A stretch of 64,000 nucleotides of DNA from Diploptera punctata. Taxonomy: Eukaryota; Arthropoda; Insecta; Blattodea; Blaberidae. The position numbers and the translations under genes are program-made. The stretch lies in contig JASPKZ010001598.1 in NCBI GenBank assembly GCA_030220185.1, positions 1,694,501 through 1,758,500 on the forward strand, given 5' to 3'. Below the pieces are notes generated by a model. That model saw only the letters and a program-made list of their open reading frames with translations. It did not search any database and was not told where the DNA came from. This document shows positions 32,760 through 43,471 of the stretch, in pieces (the stretch's first letter is position 1; every line of letters starts with the position of its first letter).

Positions 32760-33250
32760 ACAGTTTGATATGTTTCATTTTGTCTCCACTAGGGTGCATT
32801 CTTACAATATTGTGATCATATTTGGCAATATATTGTATGATCAAGTTGCAATAATGAACAATTTTTCTCCACTAGGGTGCATTCTTACAATATTGCAATC
32901 CTATTTGGCAATAAATTTTAACTTATGATCAAGTTGCAATGATGAACAAATGAAACATAACCAAACATTTCTCATTTTTTTCAAACATCGCCGTTTACAT
33001 TAAATATATAAATATTTTAAAATAACTATATTTAAATAACGTCCACCGCTGTGGTCTCCAGGTAGCGTGAAAATTCTATGATTGCAGTGAAAGACCTGCC
33101 CTCGGGCAGAATTACTATGGATGGATGGATATTTAAATAATGATTTGTGAGCAAACAGCTTAATTTTATTCGTTAAATAGTCCTAACAAATGCCACTCTT
33201 GATTTCCAAATCCTTCAGATAAACTTGGAAATCAGTCGTGGCATTACTTA
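32760..33250 (+). repeat. dispersed repeat R, copy 2 (5'-lacking, internally duplicated)
   Basis: Starts at the 'cagtttgatatgtttcatt' position of the unit. An ~85-bp internal segment ('ccactagggtgcattcttac' through 'gatcaagttgcaat') is present twice. It is interrupted by the 89-bp SINE at 33,040-33,128. Confidence 0.85.
33040..33128 (+). mobile_element. 89-bp internally deleted SINE with 12-bp target duplication
   Basis: Keeps only the first ~30 bp of the tRNA head (GTCCACCGCTGTGGTCTCCA..) joined to the last ~58 bp of tail type A ('attgcagtgaaagacctgcc', CTGCCCTCGGGCAG, 'atggatggat'). Flanked by ATATTTAAATAA at 33,028-33,039 and 33,129-33,140 inside repeat R. The B box and whole body are missing. 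Confidence 0.93.
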
Positions 33251-33474
33251 TGATAAAAATAGGCCTGTAACTTATAGGCCTATCACTCAACGGCTGCAAC
33301 AGTAAAAACTAAAATTTTGTCATTCTTTAATTAGTTACACCAGAATTATAACAATAGGCTACGTTTCGAAGCGTACCGAGGTTAGTAGGCCTATATAAAG
33401 AATTATTTTAGTTGTGTGGTGAACTATATAGTGTTTCAGAATTCAATCTAAGAATTTATCCAGCTATGAAAGGA

Positions 33475-33830
33475 TTTCCCTTCCATGGTATCTTTACCTT
33501 GTCGTGGTGGAATGGCTTGCGTGCTTAATTGACCCCGAGAGCTATGGCGGAGGAAGTATTGCTGCCGAAAGGGTAGAAAGCGATAAGCTAGACGAAAAAA
33601 AGTACCTTGGTCGAAAGAATGACGATCTTTCACCGTAAAAATACAACCGTCAATAAACGCGGACATGGGTTCCACTTGGGTAAAATTCATCGGAGGTAAA
33701 ATAGTCCCCCATTCGGTTCTCCGGGCGGGGACTACTTCAGGGAATCCATGCCAGAGGGAAGTAGATTATACAGGAAACGATTGGAAAACATTAGCTCAGG
33801 ATAGGGATGTATGGAGAGAGTCAGTCAGTT
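33475..33830 (+). mobile_element. LINE-like leader fused to a family 1 3' end
   Basis: 33,475-33,752 contains 'ttaccttgtcgtggtggaat', 'gcttgcgtgcttaattgacc' and 'ccgagagctatggcgg', which reads like the conserved leader of a non-LTR element. It joins directly to the last ~75 bp of family 1 ('gaagtagattatacagg', 'agctcaggatagggatg') ending in CAGT repeats. It looks like an internally deleted LINE or a template-switch product. Confidence 0.55.
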
Positions 33831-33941
33831 AGTTATGGAAGAATTTCGCAAAAGGAATTTAATAGTCTATACCAGGCTTGCAGAGCTGCAGCGCAGGGAT
33901 CGCCGACGCGGTCCTCCTTCACGTTCAATGACTTACCTCGA

Positions 33942-34858
33942 CTATAGGAGTTTTCACGTCTAGAAAATAGCATTGCTCTTTTGTGAGTTTGATTTATTAA
34001 TTAATTCGGAAAAACTGTACTTAAACTAGCGTGAAATATTTTCAAAGTCCTACAGAACAACAGTGCGCATGCGCCAGAGTTTATAGAGCCTGCGATAACC
34101 CACAATCTAACCACATATCGATTATCATCCTCGATTATTATCCGTCGCTATGAAATTTAAATGACCAATATTTGCAATAAATCCCCAAATCTATGTTAAA
34201 AAATATATAAATAATATTAAAATTACCAAACGTTTATTAAAAATGGGTGTACACTTACTTATCACTCCCTAACGCTAATCCAACCAGCGATAACCCAAAA
34301 CAGCGATGGAAAAATCATAGACTAAGTAATATTCTCTGTGGAGAAAATAGCAGTTACCATCACAATATTGTCTAACAGTGTCATAATATTGTGATTTGCA
34401 TATTTAAATAAATAGGCTATTTCAAAATTGTCTAATGATGTTATAAAAATTGTTTGAAAAAGTTTAAAATATTACATAATGTTAGTAAATACAGAAGAAG
34501 AGCTATAGTTTACAACAATATAACTGAAAAATCAAGCGCTAGTAGAAGTGCAATCGAGCCATTAATTCATTTGAAATAGGCCTAGATAATTTAGTTAAAT
34601 AATTTCATCTATAGCTTCGCCAAGAAGGTGGGTGCCCGATTTATGGAAAAAATATCATTATGGAACGTATAATTACCACCAAAATATTTTATAAAATTAG
34701 AGGGTGAACTCAACTATCAGAACAGCGGCTAGTGAATATTCCATTGAATCATCGCCTTTCAACGAAACTTGGAGACCTCAATCACTCAATCTACGGCGTC
34801 AAGTAGCAACAACGTTCCTATAAGAGCAATACTATTTTCTAGACATGAAAAACCCTAC
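33942..34858. mobile_element. TIR element of ~0.9 kb, no transposase
   Basis: Left TATAGGAGTTTTCACGTCTA 'gaaaatagcattgctctt' is mirrored by 34,820-34,858 (rc 'gtagggtttttcatgtc', 'tagaaaatagtattgctctt'). The interior is AT-rich with no coding frame. Confidence 0.7.
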
Positions 34859-35057
34859 ACAAGGAATGGAAGACCTCCTTCAATACCAGATCCTACAACA
34901 TGAACATTTAAGACTAGAAACATAGTTCATACTGAACATGTCAAATTATATGGCTGATTAAGGCCGTTTACTTGGGCCTGTGATTTGTCTTACAGGAAAA
35001 AAACCGGAAAAGAAAAAATTCATCCGCGTAATATAATCTCGACGGGGAAATGTTTTT
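34859..35057. other. short gap with a possible SINE body remnant
   Basis: 'gggcctgtgatttgtcttacag' near 34,975-34,996 resembles the inverse of the type A/B SINE body but is too short to call. Confidence 0.3.
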
Positions 35058-35776
35058 GACTATTTAACTCATGCCCCAAATGGGAGTCAATGACCAATCA
35101 CGTTTCAATGATTTCTGTTGTACAACCAATCAGAGTCGTGTTTCACGAAATATTTATCAGTGTTATATTTATCATAATAAAGAAAGCTCCTCCTTTTTAA
35201 TATTCTGAACAGGTCTGACCATTATTTTGCAGTGACTGAGAGCCTATAAGAAATACGGCTACCAGATTGTATATATAGTGCATAGATGTCAACACACAGC
35301 GCTTGCAGGAGTTAATATAAAAACGTTTGTAGCAATTTATTATACCACCAAAAAAAAAACACACTGTTTGCACTTTCTTAAATGTATTTTTTCCCAGGTA
35401 ATAACCCAGAAAAATATAATTGTCATATTTACATCATACGACATCAGAAATGAATTAATATACAGTTTGATATGCGTCATTTTTCTCTCCACTAGAGAGC
35501 ATTCTTACAATATTGCGCTCCTTTGGCAATAAATAGTATGATCTGGTTGCAGTGATAAACAAAAGAAGCAGTAGAAGCATACCTATCGTTTCTCATTTGT
35601 TTTCAAACATCGCCGTCTACATTAGATAGGCCTATATAAATATTTTAAAATAACTATAGTTAAATAATGATTTGTGAGTAAACAGCTTAATTTTATTCGT
35701 TAAATAGTCCTAACAAATGTCACTCTTGATTTCCAAAGTCTGTAGATAAATTGGAAATCACTCGTGGCATTACTTA
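35058..35776 (+). repeat. dispersed repeat R, copy 3 (full length)
   Basis: Collinear with copy 1 from 'gactatttaactcatgcccc' to 'aatcactcgtggcattactta', with a shorter 3' hairpin. Confidence 0.9.
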
Positions 35777-36429
35777 GTAAAAACCGAAAATGACCACGAC
35801 AATTCAACGCTCTAGCGCCCGCATTTTGTTTTCGTAAACGAACTCAAAATGTAGGTTAGCAATCAATTAAAAGAGGTAATGCCGAGTTCGTTAACTGGCA
35901 AATCTGACCTTTAAAAATGGGTGTTAACCTGAAATGAAATTTTTAAAATCGCTCTAGCGGCAGCAATTCTTAAATTTTCGCAACGGAACGCAGTAGGCCT
36001 ATATGTCGTTTAAATAAAACTGGAGGGATATTGTAAAACAAATCAACCTAATCCGATCATTAGAAGTAAGAGTTAAACTGAAATCTGAAATTTGAAATTC
36101 GCTCTAGCAGCTGCCATGTGTTTTTTCGCAGTAACTTACATAGGGTTTAATATAAAGATATACCTAAACATCAAACCAGCAAAATTCTATCATAAATTCG
36201 ACTAGTTTACGCAATTCCTCCGTGACGGACTTCTCCCCCCTTTTCTATAATCTATAATGGCGTAGCCCATTGTTGGGCCATAGAAGAATATCATAAAATG
36301 ATAATTTTAGATTGACACCCTAATGTTATAAAATTAACTAATTCTTCATAATCAGAAGTAAGTGCTAATTTACTATAAATTGGTTTAAGAGACCATTACT
36401 TGCTTTCAGCAAGGAGTTAGTTACTATAG
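35777..36429. other. unassigned stretch
   Basis: Contains 'tcgctctagcggcagc' and 'ttcgctctagcagctgcc' at about 35,949 and 36,100, suggesting a weak internal repetition. No gene. Confidence 0.4.
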
Positions 36430-36752
36430 ATCAAGTTAATTTTTAGTTACTTTATTCGCTCATAGATGTCACGAATAGCTTGCGATCAACACACCGACTC
36501 AATGAGACATCTAACAGGCAACTAAGGTATTACTAGGACATTGAGATCGGTAAATTTTGCTTAGATACCTTTTTATTCATGCTTAAGTATATTTTACGAG
36601 TCTGAAAATTAAGTCCCGGCTTAAGTCCCACCCAGAGGAACGCTCCTTGGATTTTTCCGTCCTACAAAAATCCATTGACCCGGCCGGGTTTGAACCCGCG
36701 ACCTTTGGATCCAGAGCCAAGGAGCATAACCACTAGTCCATCGCGGCTGACA
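36430..36752 (-). mobile_element. tRNA-derived SINE D
   Basis: Minus strand: A-box region 'cgcgatggactagtggttat', B box GGTTCAAACCCGGC, then 'ttttgtaggacggaaaaatcc', 'gggacttaagccggg', 'gcttaagcatgaataaaaag'. A second copy lies at 47,095-47,424. Confidence 0.85.
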
Positions 36753-36771
36753 TTTTTTTATAATGCAATAA

Positions 36772-37080
36772 GACCAGCCTCATGGGCTTAGTGGCCAGCG
36801 TTTCTGACTACTGTTCATGAAGTCCCGGGTTCGATTCCCGGTCAAACCATAGGAATTTTTCCTTAAAGGGGATTATTCCTGTAGTTATCCATGGTCTGGA
36901 ATTTAGGTTAAGTTTAGGTTACGAGCTCTCCTGACGTTAAATAATAATTTATCATCCATCATATCATCGGGGTAACGTAACTCCGCCTTCTAGGCGCTCC
37001 AACTTCAGAAGTGGGTTACAATTACGCCAATGCCAGGAGAGAAACCAAAAATGTCGAAATGACAACCAGGGGCATTGAAT
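36772..37080 (+). mobile_element. tRNA-derived SINE C (different head, tail type B)
   Basis: Head GACCAGCCTCATGGGCTTAG, B box GGTTCGATTCCCGG, 'ccataggaatttttccttaa', then the same 3' tail as SINE type B ('cgtaactccgccttctaggc', 'agtgggttacaattacgcc', 'atgccaggagag', 'ggggcattgaat'). It lies head-to-head with SINE D, 19 bp away. Confidence 0.9.
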
Positions 37081-37337
37081 AAAATAATAATAATAATAAT
37101 GTTTTATTTATTCTGGCAGAGTTAAGACCATAAGGCCTTCTCTTCCACTCAACCAGCACAAATAGATATACGCTATACTAATTATAAACAGTTAAAGATA
37201 CATTAAATGTAGCAATGTAAATTTCACGTACAAACAAACATTTTATACGATAATAAAAATAACACTATAATAATAATAACGATAATAATAATAATATATA
37301 ATAATAAGTTAATGATAGGGCCTATATAATAATAATG

Positions 37338-37386
<49 letters not shown>

Positions 37387-37480
37387 CAATAAGAATAATA
37401 ATATAAAAATGATAAATTATACGAGAAACGCCAATTAATATATATACCTACACTAGGTAATAATGAAGTCGAGGTTAGAG
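37081..37480 (-). repeat. 3' UTR and (ATT)n tail of LINE family 6, with AAT microsatellites
   Basis: Minus strand: 'gtgctggttgagtggaag', 'ggccttatggtcttaactct', 'gccagaataaataaaac' followed by ATT units. A larger imperfect (AAT)n array lies at 37,264-37,395. The poly-Tyr frame over it is an artefact. Confidence 0.75.
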
Positions 37481-37849
37481 CAAGCATAAATTTAGATTTC
37501 TTTTAAAAGATGCCAATGTCCGGCAGCCCCTTATTTCTTGTGATAGAGAATTCCAGTTGCGATAAGTGAAGATAGTATATGACATGGAGTGATGTGATGT
37601 CCTATGTTGCGGTATATTAAGCAAGAGACTATACTGTGATTTTGTGTTTAAGTTATGGTTTGAGAATAGATGCTGGAAACGAGATGATAAATAATTGGGA
37701 ATCGAGGTATGTAGGATCTTAAATAGGAGAATTAGACAGTGCGATTTTCTTCTGTCTTTTAGATGTAGCCATGACAATTCGTGGAATTCAATAGCCATTT
37801 TTTTTTTCATAATTTTTAAACTAGGAGGACAGTTCCCCCTAAATGACAA
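37475..37849 (-). mobile_element. LINE family 6 (CR1/jockey-like) C-terminal ORF
   Basis: A 124-codon minus frame: ELSWLHLKDRRKSHCLILLF, KILHTSIPNYLSSRFQHLFS, NHNLNTKSQYSLLLNIPQHR, then YRNWNSLSQEIRGCRTLASF, KRNLNLCLL. The motif W.L...R...C.....FKI.H...P.YLSS..., ending (R)NWNSL...IR....L..FK..L, is the usual extreme C-terminus of CR1/jockey-type ORF2 proteins. RT and endonuclease parts are missing. It is followed by its 3' UTR (37,081-37,480). Confidence 0.8.
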
Positions 37850-38297
37850 CCCTGCTCTGATAGGTTGATATTTCCGTTACATTTACCCAAACCTTCATTC
37901 CATTTTTCTGCAGCCTTAAAAGCAAAGCACGAGTTGCGACCTTTCTGTTGAGAATGATTAATTTCCCATAGCGTGAATTTTAATAACGGTATCTGGATTA
38001 TCAAACAGCGTGCCAGCTAATTAAATCTCACATAGTTGCCATATTTCATCCACTCGTCGTCTCCCTGCAAAGCAAATTATTTTAAACGATAATACACTTA
38101 TTGCTTGGGGGAAAAGCGGCGACTTCCCAATCAAATTAATTTCTCGTTTACAACAACGACAATGATTGAGAGCATCCAGGGTTCTCTAAGAATATCTTCC
38201 CCTCCATAACATTGCCCTGTGTTGGAAGATGAACTTCTGAAAATAAGTAATTTCAATAATACTAAGTAAATGGACGTCCCCTGGTTCGAGTGCAGGA
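37850..38297. other. unassigned stretch
   Basis: Nothing recognised. Confidence 0.4.
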
Positions 38298-38391
38298 GAA
38301 GACATGTTTTCATTGATTTTCGGCCACTGTACAGGACCGGTGTGGAAGACATTTTCTCACTGATTTTCGGCCACTGTACAGGACCGGTGTG
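38298..38391. repeat. tandem duplication, two 47-bp units
   Basis: Each unit runs GAAGACAT..'gattttcggccactgtacag' 'gaccggtgtg'; they differ at a few positions. Confidence 0.95.
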
Positions 38392-38454
38392 GTGCCCATT
38401 CAGCATCTGTTGAATTTGGGACGAGATATAGGTCTATGTAAGTTATATAGGCCT

Positions 38455-39075
38455 ATACTAGCTAATACCCGGCGTGCGCTGCTACGCCTAAATAAATTAT
38501 ACTCTATTTTTACGTTCAGTTGATTAAGTAAAAGGAAAAATAATTATAATTTTATATCGTTATTTTTAGATACCCCGTGCTGCTTACCCGGCATTGCCTG
38601 GGAATCTACATATCCCGATATATTTGGAATAAATGAGCTGAAAGACAAAATTCGTTATTTCGAGATATCCGTGCTGCTGCTCTGCTTGCCCGGGAATCCA
38701 CTTATCCCGATCTTTTTGGCATCAATGAAAGACAAAAATGATTATTGTGAGTTATCCTTAAAAGATAAACATATGCTGTCACGGGCTTTTTTGTAGACTT
38801 TTTTTTTTGAGATATTCAATTGTCTCCATTAATTTGGTGTATTTGTAATGGTTTAGGCAGTGTAAGCCATTTAAGCGTCAAAAAATTATTCTTTTTCACG
38901 TTTTTCACTACAAAGGGTGATTTTTAAGGGTGTAGGAGTTGAGTATTACAACTCTCTTATAGCCTATGTTCATCCCGGGAATCTTCTGAACATTTTGCAA
39001 AAATCCCATCACAATCTGATCAACGGTATGGCCGCGCATAAAGTACGAACGAACGAACAAACAAACAAACATTAA
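38455..39075 (+). repeat. dispersed repeat S with GAAC/AAAC tail
   Basis: Starts 'gctaatacccggcgtgcgct' 'gctacgcctaaataaa', has two internal 'cccgatat/cccgatct..ttgg' segments, and ends 'atcccatcacaatctgatc', 'ggccgcgcataaagtacg', (AACG/AAAC)n. A partial second copy lies at 44,227-44,330. The 3' end resembles a non-LTR retroelement tail, but I see no ORF. Confidence 0.6.
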
Positions 39076-39171
39076 TTTATAGGCTATAGGCCTATATATA
39101 TAGCCTATATATTTTAGGTTTTCGCAGATATAAGCCTAGGTATGATTAAGAAAGGCTTTTTTGTTGGCCTC

Positions 39172-39328
39172 AGGCCGCTGATTCCGAAGTTTCGATATGA
39201 TCCCATATGCCATTATCGAGGAATCATTCCTTGCTAATGGCATATGGGATCATATCGAAACGTCGGAATATTCCTTGATAATGGCATATGGAACAATGTC
39301 GAAATGTGAGAATCAGCGGTCAGAGGTC
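39172..39328. repeat. nested hairpin element with three copies of one stem
   Basis: 'ttccgaagtttcgatatgat' 'cccatatgccattatcgagg' is followed by its inverse ('ctaatggcatatgggatcat' 'atcgaaacgtcgg') and then a second direct copy of that inverse ('gataatggcatatgg' 'aacaatgtcgaaatg'). The outer ends 'cctcaggccgctgattc' and 'gaatcagcggtcagagg' are themselves inverted. Confidence 0.85.
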
Positions 39329-39643
39329 AACCTCGAATCCATGACGCGAAAACCCCAAGAAACTTTTCTTAATTATGAAGGGTTTAGAGCAATAACATGA
39401 TAAGCCACAAATTGTTCTTTCTGAGATAAGATAAGGATTTTAATGTTTCAAAAAATTATAAATACTAATTGGGCAGAATTGTTGTTAATACATTGTGTGT
39501 CTATATGTTTTAACTCATTACTGGCGCACTTATAAATGATTTTATGGATATTTCAATACATTATTTGCTATCATTGTAATATATGACAATTCTTAACAGA
39601 ATGTGGTTTATCATGTTACTGCCCTAAGCCCTTCATACATATA

Positions 39644-39647
<4 letters not shown>

Positions 39648-39690
<43 letters not shown>
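39648..39690. repeat. (TA)n microsatellite
   Basis: Lies directly upstream of the family 1 LINE; probably the insertion target. Confidence 0.95.
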
Positions 39691-39691
<1 letters not shown>

Positions 39692-39698
39692 CCTATAT

Positions 39699-40750
39699 AT
39701 AAGTTAGTTAGACTTATACGAATGTGTCTAAATGGCTCAAAGAGTAGGGTGCGGGTAGGCAAACAGTTTTCAGACACTTTTGAAATCCAGAATGGGTTGA
39801 AGCAAGGAGATACACTATCTCCTCTACTATTCAATTTTGTTCTAGAGCATGCCATTAACTCTTTAGAGAATGAGGTAGGCTTACAACTGAATGGTATTAA
39901 TAAGCTGTTAGTTTATGCTGATGATGTAGTACTACTGGCTGATAGCGAAGAGATACTAAAGGCCAACACGCACACACAATTGAGTAACACTAAGAAATTG
40001 GGACTTGAAGTAAATATCAGTAAAACTAAATATATGGTCACACGTAGAAATTCAGTATATAATGGAAATGGACAGCTAATGACAAATGAGGGAAATTTTG
40101 AGGAAATGGCTCAATTCAGATACCTAGGAACAATAATCACAAATAAGAATGAGATGCACAAAGAAATTAAACATAGGCTCAATTCTGGAAATGCATGCTA
40201 TTATGCATTGCAGAGACTTTTGATGACCCAACTCCTTTCAAGAAACGTTAAGCTGAAAATATATAAAACTATTATTCTACCAGTTATATTATATGGGTGC
40301 GAAACATGGACTCTTACTTTAAGGGAGGAAAGGAGATTACGAGTATTTGAGAATAAAGTTCTTAGGAAGGTTTTTGGACCAAAGAGAGATGAACAGACAG
40401 GTGAATGGAGAAGACTCCATAACAATGAACTACATGGTCTTTATAGGAATCCAGATATAATAAGAACAGTTAAGTCTCGTAGACTGCGATGGGCAGGACA
40501 TGTTGCACGTATGGGGAATGAAAGACGTGCATGGAAGCTTCTTGTAGGAAAGCCAGAGGGAAAACGCCCAGTTGGTAGACCAAGAATGAGGTGGGAGAAC
40601 AACATTAACTATGATTTGAGGGAAGTAGATTATACAGGGAATGATTGGAAAGCTTTAGCTCAGGATAGGGATGTATGGAGAGCTTATGTCCGTGCGGCCA
40701 TGGACCTACGGGTTCGATAGTGCCAGTGAGTAAGTAAGTAAGTAAGTATA
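39699..40750 (+). mobile_element. LINE family 1, youngest copy in the window
   Basis: A 5'-truncated element that starts just after the TA array, stays open in one frame to its stop at 40,720, and ends with 'gtgccagtgag' plus an AAGT-repeat tail (about 40,724-40,748). The encoded protein is described in the separate CDS entry. A SINE begins within a few bases of the tail. Confidence 0.95.
39722..40720 (+). CDS. LINE family 1 reverse transcriptase, C-terminal 332 aa, intact frame
   Basis: The ATG at 39,722 is internal: the frame is open upstream (KLVRLIR) to the truncation point. Residues 24-34 NGLKQGDTLSP and 65-68 YADD are RT palm motifs, with both catalytic aspartates present. GLEVNISKTKYMV follows (about 95-107), then the thumb/C-terminal region with YGCETWTLTLREE, VLRKVFGPKRDEQTGEWRR, RLRWAGHVARMGNERR, KPEGKRPVGRPRMRWENNIN and WRAYVRAAMDLRVR. 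The fingers domain and endonuclease are missing through 5' truncation, so it cannot retrotranspose itself. No frameshift or stop over 1 kb implies a recent insertion. Function if expressed: a partial RNA-dependent DNA polymerase. Confidence 0.9.
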   Translation: MCLNGSKSRVRVGKQFSDTFEIQNGLKQGDTLSPLLFNFVLEHAINSLENEVGLQLNGINKLLVYADDVVLLADSEEILKANTHTQLSNTKKLGLEVNISKTKYMVTRRNSVYNGNGQLMTNEGNFEEMAQFRYLGTIITNKNEMHKEIKHRLNSGNACYYALQRLLMTQLLSRNVKLKIYKTIILPVILYGCETWTLTLREERRLRVFENKVLRKVFGPKRDEQTGEWRRLHNNELHGLYRNPDIIRTVKSRRLRWAGHVARMGNERRAWKLLVGKPEGKRPVGRPRMRWENNINYDLREVDYTGNDWKALAQDRDVWRAYVRAAMDLRVR

Positions 40751-40754
40751 TTCA

Positions 40755-41137
40755 ATGCCACCACATTATCATTTCGACATTCTGGTTTTCTCTCCTGGCA
40801 TGGCGTTAATTAACCCACTTTTGAGGTTGGAGCGCTTAGAAGGCGGAGTTACGTTGTCACGATGATATACTGATATACATATGATAGACGATGATGTTAA
40901 TGATGCACCAGGAGAGGCCTTAATCCTAAACTTAATATGTTAATGATGAGAATGATGGCCAGATGATGTTCGGGGACAGTTTGGGTCTTAAAGTTTCCTC
41001 GCATTTGTCTTACAGGTAAGGAAAACCCCACGAAAGAAAAAAATATCACCCAGGAAACTTACTTGTCCCGACCAGGGATCGAACCCGCACCCGCTGTTGT
41101 GAAGACAACACGCTTCCTCGAGACCACAGCGGTGGAC
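40755..41137 (-). mobile_element. complete SINE, tail type B
   Basis: Minus strand: head GTCCACCGCTGTGGTCTCGA, 'ggttcgatccctggtcggg', body, 'ctctcctggtgcatcatt', 'cgtaactccgccttctaagc', 'atgccaggagag', 'ggtggcattgaat'. It sits directly beside the AAGT tail of the LINE. Confidence 0.92.
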
Positions 41138-41190
41138 TGTATATATCGGTCTTTGACATGATAGAGTTATATTTTTAATTGATGAAAGGT

Positions 41191-41786
41191 AAAGTACAGT
41201 AAAGTGATCCCACAACAGGCCCGGAGGCCCTTGGGGTAGTACGAGGTTAAGGCTCCCACTTTTTCTAAACAATCGGCACTTTATGTCAGCCGGGTTGTCA
41301 GCCCTGCGTGACGGCCGCCTTTACCCCAGAACAAGCATCTGGTACTCATTACCGTTAGAGGCTGAGTCGACCCCAGGGTCATAGCGCCGCCAGAGGGTTT
41401 GGGTCAGTTTAAAAATCCTGACCCCAACGGGACTTGAACCCTCGACCCTCCGGCTTGTAGCTCAGTGCCTTAACCACTACGCTACGGCGTGCCCCCTGTG
41501 ATCCCACGACAGGCCTCAGGAGGCCCTTGGGGTAGTAGGAGGTTAGGGCTCCCACTTTTTTCTAAACAATCGGCACTTGATGTCAGCCGGGTAGTCAGCC
41601 CTGCGCGACGGCCGCCTTTACCCCCAGAACAAGCGTCTGGTACTCATTTACGTTAGAGGCTGAGTCGACCCCAGGGCCATAGTGCCGCCAGAAAGTTTGG
41701 GTCAGTTTAAAATTCCTGACCCCACCGGGACTTGAACCCGCGACCTTCTGGCTTGTAGCGCAGTACCTTAACCACTACGCTACGCC
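41191..41786 (-). mobile_element. SINE F dimer with one 10-bp target duplication
   Basis: Two head-to-tail units (5' unit about 41,499-41,786; 3' unit 41,191-41,498). Each has a tRNA-like head ('gcgtagtggttaaggcactg', B box GGTTCAAGTCCCG) and the body 'ggcggcactatggccctggg', 'cctctaacgtaaatgag', 'ctgacatcaagtgccgattg'. Only the outer ends carry the duplication GATGAAAGGT (41,181-41,190 and 41,787-41,796), so the pair inserted as one molecule. A single copy lies at 58,808-59,100. Confidence 0.92.
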
Positions 41787-41796
41787 GATGAAAGGT

Positions 41797-42819
41797 GCAG
41801 AAAGAAATTGAATATAGCCTAGGTATATGCTCAACTCTGGAAACGTATGCAATTAAGTTAAACATGTATAATTAGTAGAATCTGGTCATGTAAGCTATTT
41901 ACAGATAGTATTGGAATTATTTATAATAGGCTATTTATTTCCAAAATATTGCCAATCGATAGAGATTGTTGGTATAAAATAGTTTTCATGTGCTTCATGG
42001 TAGTTTTAACATTAATATACAAGAACACTTACTTTCCCATCTAAGCAATGAAAATAAATAGGACCTACAAGAGTTTATCCATTATTCTATAAGTAAGAAT
42101 TGAGTTTACAGCTCCCTTCCCTTACCTTATAAAGACTTAAAAGGGACACAGTACAAACAGTATTGCAAAGCACACAAAACAGTCAATTTGTCTCGAAAAA
42201 GAACAGAACAACATTCTAAAATTATTGTTTGGTTGCATAATAAATGCAAATCAGTATTAAAAATATCGAAACTAATTCTACAGTTCATAATTTCCTTAAT
42301 AAAATCGTATAGGCCTAGATGGAAGTCTTTGTCAATTAAATAAAAAGTAATTAATTGATAAAATTACCCAAGTAGGGTCACTTTTTAGACTATGAAATTT
42401 TTAATTTAATATTGTGAATATAGGTAACAGGTTCAGAAAGATATAAGGGCTGGAGTACCAGACTATATTGGTTCAACAGTGGATGTGAGGACAGCCAACA
42501 GCCAGATAATAGGCCAGGACCTTCTAGAATTGTAGCGCCCTGGAGTTGGATTAGGCCTATATTCTAGTAGGCCTAATAAAAATCTAAACACCTAAGCTAA
42601 CAAGATAGATTGAAAATTTTCATGTCTGTTTAGTGGGTTTAACTTCACATATTTCTGCTAAGTAACACGCCTGATGAGGAATTTCTCTCTCTACTAATGT
42701 TCGCAGAGATGTCCGATATTTCTTTAACAATGCGTTTTTTTTTTATTTAGTTCTGTTGGACGCAATATGATAAACAGCCACACCCTGAACTTTTATTACG
42801 GATATGTATTGAATACGAG
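41797..42819. other. unassigned stretch
   Basis: AT-rich; nothing recognised. Confidence 0.4.
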
Positions 42820-43003
42820 CTGTTTTGGAATGGAAACCCGAGGGAAGATGAGGCAGAGGAAGACCTAGGACCTCCTGGAGTCAGGAAATATATTTATACG
42901 CGAAGGAGAAACATCTACAGCCAGGAGATTGGATGGATCGACAAAATTGGCTATTAGGAATCGGACGATGTCAAAGAAATTAATCAACCGATGATCTATC
43001 TAC
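42820..43003 (+). mobile_element. LINE family 3, 3' fragment
   Basis: 'ctgttttggaatggaaacc', 'ctggagtcaggaaatatat', 'ggatcgacaaaattggct', 'caaccgatgatctatctac'. Nearly identical to the ends of 16,736-17,383 and 20,468-21,497. Confidence 0.92.
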
Positions 43004-43471
43004 AAGTTAATTTTCTTTTATATTTAATGTGGAAACTTTTTGTTGCATAATAAGAAAGTAATTAAGAATTAAAAGTGCTGTGTTATCAAATTGAGCTTCT
43101 CTATGCACTTGCGCAGTGCGTCTCCCCTGTTAGGGTCCCTGATCTTGTTACTAAAGTCACTTGGGATTCCAGACACAACAACTTAACTTACAAGTCTATC
43201 CCCCGAGAATTACAAGCAATTGCACCCAAATAATTTGTAACCCGCTACAACTGAATAAAGTGCCGAGTGTTCCAGAGCTTTCCCAGCTTCTTTACTGATG
43301 ATCCTACTTCTTTCAATTGTAAGCAAAATCATCTTTAAAAATTAGGATGCTTGAAAAGGATTAAATGGATGAGTAAAATGCAGAGTTGTAATTCAAATTG
43401 TATTTCCCCCCTCCTAGAAATTAACATGGATACGGTGCATGACGTGGACATTCAAATTTCAATAGGATTTT
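43004..43471. other. unassigned stretch
   Basis: A short open segment (LVTKVTWDSRHNNLTYKSIP at about 43,145-43,210) has no family I can name. Confidence 0.3.

Noticed and set aside
34960..35010. SINE copy
   Set aside because: Only ~25 bp resemble the SINE body; no head, tail or duplication.
38131..38406. 91-codon minus-strand ORF with PVLYSGRKSM repeats
   Set aside because: The repeated peptide is the translation of the 47-bp tandem duplication; no start context or family support.
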